The position numbers and the translations under genes are program-made. The notes under the pieces are model-generated. The model searched no databases. It saw only the letters and a list, made by a program, of their open reading frames with translations, and was not told where the DNA came from. A DNA stretch of 64,000 nt from Deltaproteobacteria bacterium (GTDB taxonomy: Bacteria > Myxococcota_A > UBA9042): assembly GCA_020632665.1 (NCBI GenBank), contig JACKFC010000010.1, positions 62,001 through 126,000 of the forward strand, given 5' to 3'. Positions 33,068 to 42,467 of the stretch are shown here, piece by piece (positions within the stretch are counted from its first letter, which is position 1; each line of letters begins with the position of its first letter).

Positions 33068-34972
33068 TCAGGCTGCGAAGCGGCGCCGCAGCACGGCCAG
33101 TGCTGCGCCCGCGAGCAGGAGCAGCAACGCCGTGCCAGTCCCCGATCGCGGGTTCCGATCTGCGCTGCATCCGGAGGGATTGGCCGGGGCCGCCAGGCTG
33201 GTGGTGGGCCCGGTCCAATCACTTCCGGCATCGCCGACAACCTCACCAACGGGCGCGAGTACGTCACAATCGGACCCGCAATCCCCCTGATCACGCCCGA
33301 CAAGAGATCCCGCATCCGCAGATCCCGCATCCGCAGATCCCGCATCCGCAGATCCCGCATCAGCAGATCCCGCATCGGCAGATCCCGCATCAGCAGATCC
33401 CGCATCCGCAGATCCCGCATCAGCAGATCCCGCATCGCCAGATCCCGCATCCGCAGATCCCACATCCGCAGATCCCGCATCAGCAGATCCCGCATCCGCA
33501 GATCCCGCATCGCCAGATCCCACATCGACGGGTCCAGCATCAGCAGATCCCGCATCACCAGATCCAGCATCCACAGCGCCAGCATCCACAGCGTCAGCAT
33601 CGCCGCCGCCCGCGTCGGCCCCGGCACCACCGCCACTCGGCACCCGCCAACTCTCCAGCATCTGCCAGACACCAGCATCCGTATCGGCATAGCCGAGCGC
33701 CCAGCAGCCGAGCATCACGTCACGATCGTCGACCTCGTCGACGCGGAGCTGCAGCGCCGGCTGGTCGTCGATCCAGGCCTGCATCCAATCGCCACCTTCT
33801 TTGTAGAGATACCAACTCGACTGCGAAGCCGCGTCCCATTTCCAGCCGCCCTTGCTCGGCGCAGTCTTGACCGCGTTCTCGTAGGTGACGCTCTTGCCCT
33901 TGCCGAGCGCGGTCGCGCCGGGCTGGTCGCTCGACGACGCCCAGACGTGGCCGTAGAACGGCAGCCCGACGATGAATTTGTGCTTGTTCGCCGCCTTGCC
34001 CCATTGAAAGTAGTCGTCCAGGACCCAGACGAGCGTCTTGTGCTTCCACGGGGCGTCGCTCTTCATCGGCAAATTCGGGCCGGGAGGGCCACCGGACCAA
34101 TGCAGGCCGTAGGCCATGATGAACAAGCCGTCCGAGGCTTCGGCGAGGGCGTCGTAATCCCACGCGCCGCTCCAATCGACCGCGGGCGTGGCGAGCGTGA
34201 CGTCCGAGCCGGGCAGGGCCTTGTGCATCGCGTCGCTCAGCGCGGTGATGAAGTCGACCATCTTCTGCTTGTCGGCTTTGGCGAGGCCTTCGAAGTCGAT
34301 GTTGATGCCGTCGCCACCTCCGCTGAGCACCAGCGCGACGAGTTTTTCGACCAGGGCTTGGCGCTTGGCGGCGGTCTCGATGACGGCGCCGATGCCGGAG
34401 GTGGAGAAGAGCGTGATGCAGAGCGTGACTTGGACCCCGTGCGCGTGCGCCTCGGCGATCAGCGCCTTCGCCTCCGCCGAGCCCCAGCCGTGGGTATTGC
34501 CGATCGTGCCGTCGGCCGCCAGCTCGGCCGAAAACCACGCCAGCTGGGTCAGCGTTTGCCAGTGCAGGGTGATGCCCTTGCTGGTCCAATACGGCAGGTA
34601 GCCGTAGAAGCGGCGGCCCGCCTTCTTCGGCCATGCCTTGCCGGTGGTGGCCGCAGAGATGGCCGGTATCGGCCAGGTCGGCGCGCCCGCTGAGCCGCCG
34701 AGGATGTCGACGTCCTGCGCCGCCGCGGCATTTGCCTGCTCCAGGGCGATGCGGTGTGGGCTGGCCGCGACGAGCGCCTGCAGCCAGGCGGCCTCGGCAG
34801 CGGCGTCGAGCGTCGGGCGTTCGTGATCTGGCGTGATGCCCGGCGTCGCGGCGGCTGCCGCTGCGGCCGAGAGCAGCCCGGCCAGCAGCAACGGCAACGG
34901 CAGCAGCCGCAGCAGCGTCGCGTCGGCGCGCACACGGCCCGCGAGGTGGTCGCACTTCGATGGCGTGCTCAT
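33068..34972 (-). CDS. GH18-family glycoside hydrolase with an Asp-Ala-Gly repeat linker and MYXO-CTERM-like tail
   Basis: 634 aa, starting at ATG 34972 inside the stop of the histidine kinase gene. The signal peptide ends AAAAAA. The catalytic (beta/alpha)8 domain (about residues 100-440) shows FYGYLPYW, the active-site strand DGINIDFEG (near 221-229; the final Glu is the predicted proton donor) and LFIMAYGLHWSG, all typical of GH18 chitinase/endo-N-acetylglucosaminidase enzymes. The usual third Asp of D-x-x-D-x-D-x-E is Asn, as in several spore-coat and chitinase-like members. A repetitive linker of about 20 DAGSA-type units follows (DNA 33305-33604). The tail is GCSADRNP, a hydrophobic helix, then RRRFAA. 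The protein is expected on the surface, where it may act on peptidoglycan or chitin-like glycans. Confidence 0.85.
   Translation of the reverse strand: MSTPSKCDHLAGRVRADATLLRLLPLPLLLAGLLSAAAAAAATPGITPDHERPTLDAAAEAAWLQALVAASPHRIALEQANAAAAQDVDILGGSAGAPTWPIPAISAATTGKAWPKKAGRRFYGYLPYWTSKGITLHWQTLTQLAWFSAELAADGTIGNTHGWGSAEAKALIAEAHAHGVQVTLCITLFSTSGIGAVIETAAKRQALVEKLVALVLSGGGDGINIDFEGLAKADKQKMVDFITALSDAMHKALPGSDVTLATPAVDWSGAWDYDALAEASDGLFIMAYGLHWSGGPPGPNLPMKSDAPWKHKTLVWVLDDYFQWGKAANKHKFIVGLPFYGHVWASSSDQPGATALGKGKSVTYENAVKTAPSKGGWKWDAASQSSWYLYKEGGDWMQAWIDDQPALQLRVDEVDDRDVMLGCWALGYADTDAGVWQMLESWRVPSGGGAGADAGGGDADAVDAGAVDAGSGDAGSADAGPVDVGSGDAGSADAGSADAGSADVGSADAGSGDAGSADAGSADAGSADAGSADAGSADAGSADAGSADAGSADAGSLVGRDQGDCGSDCDVLAPVGEVVGDAGSDWTGPTTSLAAPANPSGCSADRNPRSGTGTALLLLLAGAALAVLRRRFAA
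33305..33604. repeat. 15-bp minisatellite encoding the DAGSA linker (about 20 units)
   Basis: About twenty tandem 15-base units (GATCCCGCATCCGCA type) lie inside the GH18 gene. They encode Asp-Ala-Gly-Ser-Ala repeats. Units at the left and centre are almost identical, while those near 33530-33604 are more diverged. The unit is a multiple of three, so copy changes keep the frame. Confidence 0.9.
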
Positions 34973-37293
34973 GCCATTCCTCGGCGTCGGAGCCACGGCC
35001 CGAGCGCTTGGTTGCTGACGGGTTTGACCAAATAGCCGACCATGCCGGCTTCCCTGCAGCGGAGGCGGTCGTCATCGAGGGCATGTGCCGTCATCGCAAC
35101 GACCGGTGTCGCTTGATTCGGTCCCGGCGAGGCCCGGAGCCGACGGGTCGCGTCGTAGCCGTCGAGCTTGGGGAGCTGCAGGTCCATGAGGATCAGATCG
35201 TACGCCGTCTCGGCGGCGCGCTGCAGCGCGACCGCGCCGTCATCCGCGACGTCGACCGCTTCCACCCCGAGGCCGCGCAGTTGCTCGACCGCGACCATGC
35301 GGTTGATGGCGTTGTCCTCGACCAACAGCACGCGCATGCCGCTCTCGGCGCGTTGCGCGACGGTGCTGGGTTGCTGCGGTGGCGCGTCGGCCCGCGGCAG
35401 CTCGACCCGCAGGACGAAGACCGATCCGCCGCCTGCGCTCGACTGAACGGTCAGTGAACCGCCCATTTCGCTCGCCAAGCCGCGGCTGATCGAGAGGCCG
35501 AGGCCGGTGCCGCCGCGGCTGCGGGTGGCGGCGCCGTCGACCTGGGTGAAGGCGTCGAAGATGCGGTCTTGCTCGGCCTCCGGGATGCCGATGCCGGTGT
35601 CGCGGACGGCCAACTCGAGGGCGCAGCGACCGTCGGAGTCGGCGACCTCGTGCACCCGGAGGCGGACGTCGACGCCGCCGCGATCGGTGAACTTCAGGGC
35701 GTTGCCGACGAGGTTGATCACGATCTGGCGCAGCCGACGCGCGTCACCCGCGAGCCAGACGCCATCGGATCCGCAGTCGTGTTGTCGCAGCCAGAGCCCG
35801 CGGTCGTGCGCTTGGGCCTCGAGCAGCGCCAGGACCTCTGCGACCACGGCTGCCGGCGCGAAGGGCTCGTTGTGCAGCCGCAGCCGGCCCGACTCCATGC
35901 GGGTGAGGTCGAGCAGGTCGTCGACCAGCGCCAGCAGGGTCTCGCCGGAGCGTCGAATCGCACCGAGGAAGCGGCGTTGGTTCGGGTCGAGCGCCGTGCT
36001 CGCGAGCGCGTCGGAGAGGCCGAGCACGCCGTTGAGTGGGGTCCGCATCTCGTGACTGACCGTCGCGAGGAAGACGGTCTTGGCCCGGTCGGCCATTTCT
36101 GCCGCCAGGCGCGCCTCTTCCCGGTCGCGCTCGGTGCGCTTGCGCTCGCTGACGTCGCGCACCATCAACACGGCGTCCTCGTCGCCCGCCTTGACGAAGA
36201 CGCACTCGAAGGTGCCCGCCTTCCAGCGCGGCAGCTCGGCGTCGACTTCGCGTACGATCGGGCCGTGGCCGGCGATCACCGCCCCCACCGCCTGCAGCAA
36301 CCCGCTGGTGATCTCCGGCGGCGTCGGGCTCGTCTCGCTGAGCTTGCGGCCGATGAAGTCGCTGGCTTCCGCCCGGCTGCCGATGGCGGGCTTGAAGTCG
36401 AGGATCAGTCCGTCCCTGCGGATACGAACCAACATATCCGGCAGCGCGCTCACCACCGCGCCGTAGCGGTTGTTCACGTCCCGCAGGCCCTCGATCGCGG
36501 TCAGCTCATCGGTCACGTCGCGGACCATCCCGACCAGTCGGCGCCCGCCCTCGGCCTCGAGCGGCACCGCGACCATCTCGAAACGGCGCTCGGCGCCGTC
36601 GGCCAGCAGGACCCGGAAGCGGACCTGCGCCGCGACGTCGCCCGTCACCGCGCGCCGGGAGAGGTCCCGGACCGCAGCGAGGTCCTCGGGATGGACGAAG
36701 CCGGAGAGCGCGGCGCGGTCGACCTCGATGTCGCCGCTCGGCGTGTACCGGTACAGCGCGAAGAGCGCGTCCGAATAGGCGACCGAGTCGCCATCGAGGT
36801 TCCAGACGAACGAGCCCATTCGGGCGACGCCCATCGCCGCTTCGATCAGCCGTTGCTGCTCCTCGAGCTGCATGCGGACCGCGAGGTCGTCGGTGACGTC
36901 CCAATTCACCCCGAAGAGGAAGCTCGGCTGGCCCGGGCGGGCCAATAGGCGGGTGCGGCCGCGGATCCGGCGCTGGGCCCCGTCGGCGCGGACGATGCGG
37001 AAGTGGACCTCGACTTCGCCGGCGCCACGCTGCCGGAGGTCGGCGACGACGGCCTCGACGCGCTCGCGATCTTCGGCCGAGACGGCTTGGGCCCAGATTT
37101 CTCCTTCCGACCCCGGCCGCGCCGGCGCACCGAAGAGCTCGAACATCCGGGCGTCCCAGCTGACGACGCCGGTCGCGTTTTCGAGCTGCCAGGTGCCCAG
37201 TTGATTGGTCGAGAGGACGAGATCGAAGAGCTCGCCAGCGATGTCGGCGCGGACCTCGCGGCCCGAGAGGCGTCGCGGCGGTGGTGTGTTCAC
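34969..37293 (-). CDS. Hybrid sensor histidine kinase (PAS-PAS-PAS-HisKA-HATPase-REC)
   Basis: 774 aa from GTG 37293, chosen because GGAG lies five bases upstream; a longer GTG reading from 37338 would overlap the lamin-tail gene. No membrane segments are present, so it is a cytoplasmic sensor. Three PAS-like domains (about 25-140, 145-265 and 275-385; the first two have the PAC-type RFRI or RFRV and FGVNWDVTD or GMVRDVTDE endings) precede HisKA with the phospho-acceptor His near 413 (SHEMRTPLNG). The ATPase part has NALKF, DTGIGIP and GTGLGL. A receiver domain (about 650-765) has LLVEDN, the phospho-Asp in LMDLQLPKLDG and VKPVS. It follows the lamin-tail lipoprotein gene by 10 bases and overlaps the GH18 gene start (ATGA). 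Its signal and partner are unknown. Confidence 0.9.
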   Translation of the reverse strand: MNTPPPRRLSGREVRADIAGELFDLVLSTNQLGTWQLENATGVVSWDARMFELFGAPARPGSEGEIWAQAVSAEDRERVEAVVADLRQRGAGEVEVHFRIVRADGAQRRIRGRTRLLARPGQPSFLFGVNWDVTDDLAVRMQLEEQQRLIEAAMGVARMGSFVWNLDGDSVAYSDALFALYRYTPSGDIEVDRAALSGFVHPEDLAAVRDLSRRAVTGDVAAQVRFRVLLADGAERRFEMVAVPLEAEGGRRLVGMVRDVTDELTAIEGLRDVNNRYGAVVSALPDMLVRIRRDGLILDFKPAIGSRAEASDFIGRKLSETSPTPPEITSGLLQAVGAVIAGHGPIVREVDAELPRWKAGTFECVFVKAGDEDAVLMVRDVSERKRTERDREEARLAAEMADRAKTVFLATVSHEMRTPLNGVLGLSDALASTALDPNQRRFLGAIRRSGETLLALVDDLLDLTRMESGRLRLHNEPFAPAAVVAEVLALLEAQAHDRGLWLRQHDCGSDGVWLAGDARRLRQIVINLVGNALKFTDRGGVDVRLRVHEVADSDGRCALELAVRDTGIGIPEAEQDRIFDAFTQVDGAATRSRGGTGLGLSISRGLASEMGGSLTVQSSAGGGSVFVLRVELPRADAPPQQPSTVAQRAESGMRVLLVEDNAINRMVAVEQLRGLGVEAVDVADDGAVALQRAAETAYDLILMDLQLPKLDGYDATRRLRASPGPNQATPVVAMTAHALDDDRLRCREAGMVGYLVKPVSNQALGPWLRRRGMA

Positions 37294-37303
37294 CGTGGCT
37301 CCG

Positions 37304-40300
37304 TTACGGGCAGGTATTCGCCAGGCCCGGCGTTCCACGCTCGCGCGTGGCGCACTTCAACTTGCCGTTGCTGCCGACCTTGTAGATGAATCCATCCTCG
37401 TATTCCGCGACGATCTTCATGCACTTTTCCGGTGCTTTGCAGTCGTCGTCGGTGGCGCAATCGGGCTTGCCGAGGTCGGTCTTGGTCGCGTCGAAGCCCT
37501 CGGCAGAGACGAGGGTGCCGAAGTAGCAGGTATTGCTCGGCGCCTTCCAGCAGCTCGCCTTGTCGTTCTCGGCCGGGGTCAGGCAGGCGTCGTCGGCCAT
37601 CATCGAGCCGCCCTTGACGAAGGGGCCGTTGAGCGTGATCGAGTCGACCGGCGCGCCGGCCGGGTTGATCAGGCTGATCGGCGTGCCGACGCTGGCCGCG
37701 ATCGCCAAGCTGCCGCCGGCTGCGGCGTTGTCTGCCCAGCCGTAGATCGCGGTGATGCCGTTGTTCTGCGTCTCCAGCTTGCGCGCGGCGACCACGACGA
37801 AGGCCTTGGCGTTGACCAGCAGCGCGCCGCCGCCCGCCGGGGCCTGGATCTTGTGGCTGGTCGCGCCGCTGACGATGGTCCAGCCGACCACGTCGACCGC
37901 TTCGCCGGTGGGGTTGTAGAGCTCGAACCATTGGCCGTTCTCGGCCGGCAGCGCGCCGGGGTCGGGCATCACCTCGGAGAAGACGAGCGTGCCCTTGGGC
38001 AGCGGGATCGGCTCCTTCTTGCAGACCGCGTCGCAGCCGTCGCCGGGGAATTTGTTGCCGTCGTCGCATTCTTCGCCGAGCTCGGCCTGGATCTTGCCGT
38101 CGCCGCAGCCCGGCTTCTTCTCGCAGAGCTCCTTCATACACCAGAGGTCCTCACCGCAGGTCGTCTCGTCGGCCTTGCCCTTGCACGGGTTGACGCAGGA
38201 GGGGTTGGCCTTGCCGGGGCTGCCCCAATCGCCGGCGCCGAAGGGCTCCTTGCCGGGGCACCAATTGGCCATCACGTCGTTGCCGGCGGCGGTGAGTTGG
38301 TCGGGTGCGACGGCGTTGCTGCGACCGAGCACGAGCTGGAAGCCGGCCTGCGGATTCCACGCGACCTGGTCGATGACGAGCTGGTTCCACTCCAAGATCA
38401 GGTCGTCGGCGAATTGGCTGGAGAAGCCGATATCGGTCGCCTGCACCGGGCCCTTGTAGGCATAGGCCGCCGCGACGCCGCCGTTCTGGCTGACGTCGAT
38501 GCTGTAGGCGAGCACGAGATAGCCCTTCGCCGGCACGATCAGCGGGGTCTTGCTGTCGATCACATGCGACTCGATGCCGCTGTTGCGCAGCTTCCAGCCG
38601 TTGACGTCGATCGGCGCGTCGGAGGCGTTGTAGAGCTCGATCCACTGGCCATTCGGGACGAAGCTCGCCTGCGGCGCGATCATCAGCTCGCTGATCACGA
38701 TCGAGCCGGGGACGAAGAATTCCTTCTGGCATTGCGCGTCGCAGCCGTCGCCGGGCTTCTTGTTGCCGTCGTCGCAGCCTTCGCCGGTGTCGAGGCTGAA
38801 GTTGCCGCAGGTCTTCAGATCGCAGGCGTCGCCCTGGCCGTTGCCGTCGGTATCGGCCTGGTCCTTGTTCGGCACCTTGGCGCAGTTGTCGCAGGCGTCG
38901 CCGACGCCGTCACCGTCGGTGTCGGTCTGGTTCGGATCGCTGGCCGTCGGGCAGACGTCGCAGGCGTCGCCGATCTTGTCGCCGTCGCTGTCTTTCTGGT
39001 CGGCGTTGGGCTGGAAGGGGCAGTTGTCGAAGGCGTTGGTGACCTGGTCGCCGTCCTTGTCGCCCGAGGGTGGCGTGCAGCTCGGGTTGACCGAGCCCGG
39101 CGTGCCGAGCAGGCCCGGCGATCCCTCGATCGGCACCGACGAGGCGCACCAATAGGTCGTGTCGTCGTTCTTCGTCGTGCTCAGGTAGTTCGGGTCGAGC
39201 GATTTCGCGACGCCCGTCTCCATCACCTGGTTGAAGGTGAACTGCACGCGGTCGACGAGCTTGTTGGCGACCGGGTCGATGAGCGTGATGCCGTCGCCGG
39301 TCAGATCGAAGGTCATCGCCGGCTTGCCGCCGGTCATGATCGCGTAGTCGCCCTTGATATTGCCGTTCTGCGCCGCGTCGGGGCTGTTGACCACGGTGAG
39401 GTAGCCGCCGGCCTTGACCGTCAGCAGGCCGGCGAAGCTGATGACGTGCTCGTAGCCCTGACCGCCGACCGATTTGTCGACCAAGATCTTCCAGCCGTTG
39501 ATGCTGACATCCTGGCCGCCCGGGTTGTGCAGCTCGATCCACTGCGGCGTCGCCGCGCCGGACCAGACCATGATCTCGCTGATCACGATGGCGCCGGGGC
39601 CGGCCGGGATCGCCTTGCAGTTCTCGCAGCCGTCGTTGCCGAGGCTGTTGCCGTCGTCGCATTGCTCGCCGAGATCGAGTTCTTCGTCGCCGCAGACCGC
39701 GGGATCGCAGGCGTCGCCGAGGCCGTCGCCGTCGGTATCCTTCTGGTCCGGGTTCTGCAGCACGCAGTTGTCACAGACGTCGCCGGCGCCGTCGTTGTCG
39801 CTGTCGAGTTGGTCCTTGTTCGGCATATCCGGGCAGTTGTCGTCGTTGTCGAGTACGCCGTCCTTGTCCTTGTCTGGCGGGTTCGGGCAGGGCGGGTTGA
39901 CCTTGCCCGGGGTGCCCTTGTCACCGCTCGCCAGCGCTTCGGTGGCGGGGCACCAATTCGCCAGCGCGTCGTTGCCCTCGGCGGTGGTCTGGGTGGCGTC
40001 GAGCGACATCGCGAGGCCGGCGAGCTTGTTGATCTGCCAGCTGGTATCCCAGCCGACCCGATCCACCTCGACCTTGGTGCCGTCCTTGTACTTGGCGTAG
40101 AGGACGGCGGAGTCCTTGAGGTTGTTGAGGCTGTAGCCCTTCCAGGCGTAGGCGACGTCGGCGCCGCCGTTGACCTTCTTGTCGGTCGAGCTGCCCACCA
40201 CCAGGACCTCGCCCGGTGCGACGACCAGCGGCTTGCAGTGGTTGATCAGGTGCTCGTCGAAGGCGTCGTCCTCGCTCAGCATCATGCCGCGCAGGTCGAT

Positions 40301-40795
40301 GGGCTGGCCCGTCTGGTTGCGGATCTCGATCCACTCGCCGAGGTCGTCGCTGACCTTCGCCGGGTTGATCATCAACTCGGTGATGACCAGATCGCCGGGC
40401 GAGACCTTGGCCGGCTCCGGCGGTGGATTCGGCAGCTCGCAGCTCTCGATGCAGCCGCCCTTGCCGTCGTCTTGCCAGCCGTCATCACAGCCGCAGACCG
40501 CGCTGCCGTCGCTGACGCTGCATTGGGTCTGGCCGGCGGTCGTGCACGGGTTCGGCGTACAGGGGTCGACCACATCGGCCGCGCTGCCGTCGCTCGCGTC
40601 TTGCTGGCCACCGGCGTCTTTTCCAGCGCCGGTGTCGGTGCCGCCGGTCGTCGTGTCCGACCCCGGGTTGAAGGTGGGGATATCGACGCCGGCGAACGGG
40701 TTGCCGGCGTCGCTCTGGCCGCCGTCGGTGCTGCACCCGGCGAGGAGCCAGAGCGCGGCGAGCAGCGGGGCCAGGGTGCGGGAGGCTTGCTTCAT
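37304..40795 (-). CDS. Surface lipoprotein with four lamin-tail domains and thrombospondin type 3 repeats
   Basis: 1163 aa. The signal peptide ends in the lipobox LLAGC (Cys21). After a Thr/Gly/Asp-rich linker and an EGF-like cysteine segment (CGCDDGWQDDGKGGC), four lamin-tail (LTD) beta-sandwich domains start near residues 135, 403, 698 and 937, each opening with VITELMI-, VISEIMV-, VISELMI- or VFSEVMP-like strands and containing WIELHN or WFELYN. Between them are thrombospondin type 3 calcium-binding repeats (DSDNDGAGDVCDNC, DTDGDGVGDACDNC) and CGDG-x-GEECDDGN-type cysteine repeats. Bacterial LTD domains occur in secreted and surface proteins. This is the first gene of an operon with the hybrid kinase (10 bases downstream) and the GH18 hydrolase. 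Confidence 0.85.
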   Translation of the reverse strand: MKQASRTLAPLLAALWLLAGCSTDGGQSDAGNPFAGVDIPTFNPGSDTTTGGTDTGAGKDAGGQQDASDGSAADVVDPCTPNPCTTAGQTQCSVSDGSAVCGCDDGWQDDGKGGCIESCELPNPPPEPAKVSPGDLVITELMINPAKVSDDLGEWIEIRNQTGQPIDLRGMMLSEDDAFDEHLINHCKPLVVAPGEVLVVGSSTDKKVNGGADVAYAWKGYSLNNLKDSAVLYAKYKDGTKVEVDRVGWDTSWQINKLAGLAMSLDATQTTAEGNDALANWCPATEALASGDKGTPGKVNPPCPNPPDKDKDGVLDNDDNCPDMPNKDQLDSDNDGAGDVCDNCVLQNPDQKDTDGDGLGDACDPAVCGDEELDLGEQCDDGNSLGNDGCENCKAIPAGPGAIVISEIMVWSGAATPQWIELHNPGGQDVSINGWKILVDKSVGGQGYEHVISFAGLLTVKAGGYLTVVNSPDAAQNGNIKGDYAIMTGGKPAMTFDLTGDGITLIDPVANKLVDRVQFTFNQVMETGVAKSLDPNYLSTTKNDDTTYWCASSVPIEGSPGLLGTPGSVNPSCTPPSGDKDGDQVTNAFDNCPFQPNADQKDSDGDKIGDACDVCPTASDPNQTDTDGDGVGDACDNCAKVPNKDQADTDGNGQGDACDLKTCGNFSLDTGEGCDDGNKKPGDGCDAQCQKEFFVPGSIVISELMIAPQASFVPNGQWIELYNASDAPIDVNGWKLRNSGIESHVIDSKTPLIVPAKGYLVLAYSIDVSQNGGVAAAYAYKGPVQATDIGFSSQFADDLILEWNQLVIDQVAWNPQAGFQLVLGRSNAVAPDQLTAAGNDVMANWCPGKEPFGAGDWGSPGKANPSCVNPCKGKADETTCGEDLWCMKELCEKKPGCGDGKIQAELGEECDDGNKFPGDGCDAVCKKEPIPLPKGTLVFSEVMPDPGALPAENGQWFELYNPTGEAVDVVGWTIVSGATSHKIQAPAGGGALLVNAKAFVVVAARKLETQNNGITAIYGWADNAAAGGSLAIAASVGTPISLINPAGAPVDSITLNGPFVKGGSMMADDACLTPAENDKASCWKAPSNTCYFGTLVSAEGFDATKTDLGKPDCATDDDCKAPEKCMKIVAEYEDGFIYKVGSNGKLKCATRERGTPGLANTCP

Positions 40796-40811
40796 CGGGG
40801 GGAGGTCTCCA

Positions 40812-42368
40812 CTACCGTCGCCGGGTGCGGCGCGACCGGTGGGTGCGGCGCGGCTTGGGGCGGGGGGCTGGCGGGTCGTCGCTGGCCGAGGGGTCGAGCA
40901 GCGCGGTTAGGAAGCGATCGTGGACGCGACGCCACCGGCTGGCGTGGCCGGCGACGTTGTTGAAGAAGAGCGCGAAGGCATAGCGGCGCTCGCCGACCGC
41001 GTAGCCGGCGAGGGCGGTGACGTCGTCGAGCGTTCCCGTCTTGGCAAAGACCTTGCCTTTCGTTGCGTTGCCTCGCATCCGGCCGCGCAGTGTACCGTCC
41101 ACGCCAGCGACGGCAAGCGTGTCGCGGAAGCGCTCGCCTTCCGGTGCGGACGCCATGCCCCGCAGCAGCGCCGTCACCTGCGCCGCTGGGACCTTGGTCG
41201 CGTGGTAGAGGCCCGAGCCGTTGCCGATCACGACCAGCTCGGGATCGACGCCGACCTTCTGCAGCGTCGCCTCGACCGCCGCCGCCGAGGCTGCCGCCGT
41301 CGAGGGCGTGGTCCCGGCCTTGGCGCCCAGGAGCTTGAAGAAGGTCTCGGCGTAAAGGTTGTTGCTCCACTTGTTGCAGAAGGCCAGGAGCTTGTCGAAA
41401 GGCTCGGATTTGTGCTCGGTGAGCAGCGTCCAGCCCGGATCTGCGGCCGCGTAGCGGGTCTTGCCGGCGACGGTGACGCCGCGCGCCTCGAGCATCGCGC
41501 GGAAGGTCTCGCCGGCGAAGAAGCCTGCGTCGGTGACCCGGCGCCGACCGGCGCCGATGACCTTGCGTTGCACGCCGATGAGCCCTTGCACCAGCACCTC
41601 GGTCTGCTTGCCGGCGGCCCGCGTCGTCACCGCGAGCGTGCTCTTGCGGCCGGGGCCGGTGCGCGCCTGGTCGACGATCCGCACCGCGGCGCTCATCGGC
41701 GTGACCTCGATCTGCACCGGATCGCCGGGCTTGTCCCCCGGTCGCACGGCGATCGCGATGGTCGAGCCATTGACCTCGAGCGCGTCGATCGGCGCCCGGT
41801 AGCTGGCGTCGGAATTCTTCTCGTCGAAGGCGGCGGGCAGCTTGTCGTCGAAGAGGGTGTGATCGATCAGCAAGCGGTCGACGCGCTCGATCCCGGCGGC
41901 CTTCACCGCGTCGGCCAAGGCGCCGAGCTCCCGCAGGTCGAGCGAGGGGTCGCCGCCGCCGACCAGCGCCAGCGTCTTCGCCCCGCCGGTGCGCTGGCCG
42001 TCGACCAAGACCTTGGTCTGCAGCGTCATCGTCGGCACGAAGGTCCGCACCGCCGCGGCCGTCGTGAAGAGCTTGGCGACCGAGGCCGGCCACGCCGGCT
42101 TGGCGCCGTTGACGTCGAGGATCACCTCACCGCTGTCGAGGTCGACGACGTGGGCGTGGATGACGCGCTTGGTCCCGGGCGCCGCGTCGAGGATGGCGCG
42201 CAGCCGCGCAGGGTCGACCTTCGCGGTAGCCGGCTTGGCGCCCGCGGCAGGCGCGTCGGCCGCGAAGGCCGTGGCCGCGCCGGCGAAGAGCGACGCGATC
42301 GCCATCAGCAGCCCAGCGAGCTGCACCCCAGTGAAGCGGCGGAAGATGGCGATGCGACGCGTCGGCAT
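40812..42368 (-). CDS. dacB: D-alanyl-D-alanine carboxypeptidase/endopeptidase, PBP4 (peptidase S13) type
   Basis: 518 aa from ATG 42368, with GGGGAG four bases upstream; an upstream in-frame ATG at 42437 lacks support. The signal peptide ends ATAFA. All three penicillin-binding motifs are present: the nucleophile motif SVAK near residue 96 (WPASVAKLF), SNN near 334 (KWSNNLYAE) and KTG near 442 (FAKTGTLDD). Between them, VGGGDPSL and GSGLYHATKV are typical of the DacB/S13 family. The enzyme trims or cleaves peptidoglycan peptides in the periplasm. The C-terminal tail is Pro/Arg-rich (RPKPRRTHRSRRTRRR), which is unusual and may bind the wall or be a readthrough-like extension. It begins 16 bases upstream of the lamin-tail gene, on the same strand. 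Confidence 0.88.
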   Translation of the reverse strand: MPTRRIAIFRRFTGVQLAGLLMAIASLFAGAATAFAADAPAAGAKPATAKVDPARLRAILDAAPGTKRVIHAHVVDLDSGEVILDVNGAKPAWPASVAKLFTTAAAVRTFVPTMTLQTKVLVDGQRTGGAKTLALVGGGDPSLDLRELGALADAVKAAGIERVDRLLIDHTLFDDKLPAAFDEKNSDASYRAPIDALEVNGSTIAIAVRPGDKPGDPVQIEVTPMSAAVRIVDQARTGPGRKSTLAVTTRAAGKQTEVLVQGLIGVQRKVIGAGRRRVTDAGFFAGETFRAMLEARGVTVAGKTRYAAADPGWTLLTEHKSEPFDKLLAFCNKWSNNLYAETFFKLLGAKAGTTPSTAAASAAAVEATLQKVGVDPELVVIGNGSGLYHATKVPAAQVTALLRGMASAPEGERFRDTLAVAGVDGTLRGRMRGNATKGKVFAKTGTLDDVTALAGYAVGERRYAFALFFNNVAGHASRWRRVHDRFLTALLDPSASDDPPAPRPKPRRTHRSRRTRRR

Positions 42369-42467
42369 GAGGCTCCCCGCGGTGGCGTTTTCGCCACGGC
42401 GCGCGGGAGTGTACCGCATTCCGCGGCGCTGTCGCATCTGTCGACCGGTGGCGAACGAGCGTGCTGT

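Noticed and set aside
33305..33604. CRISPR-like array
   Set aside because: The units are 15 bases with no spacers between them and encode a DAGSA linker in frame. This is a protein-coding minisatellite.
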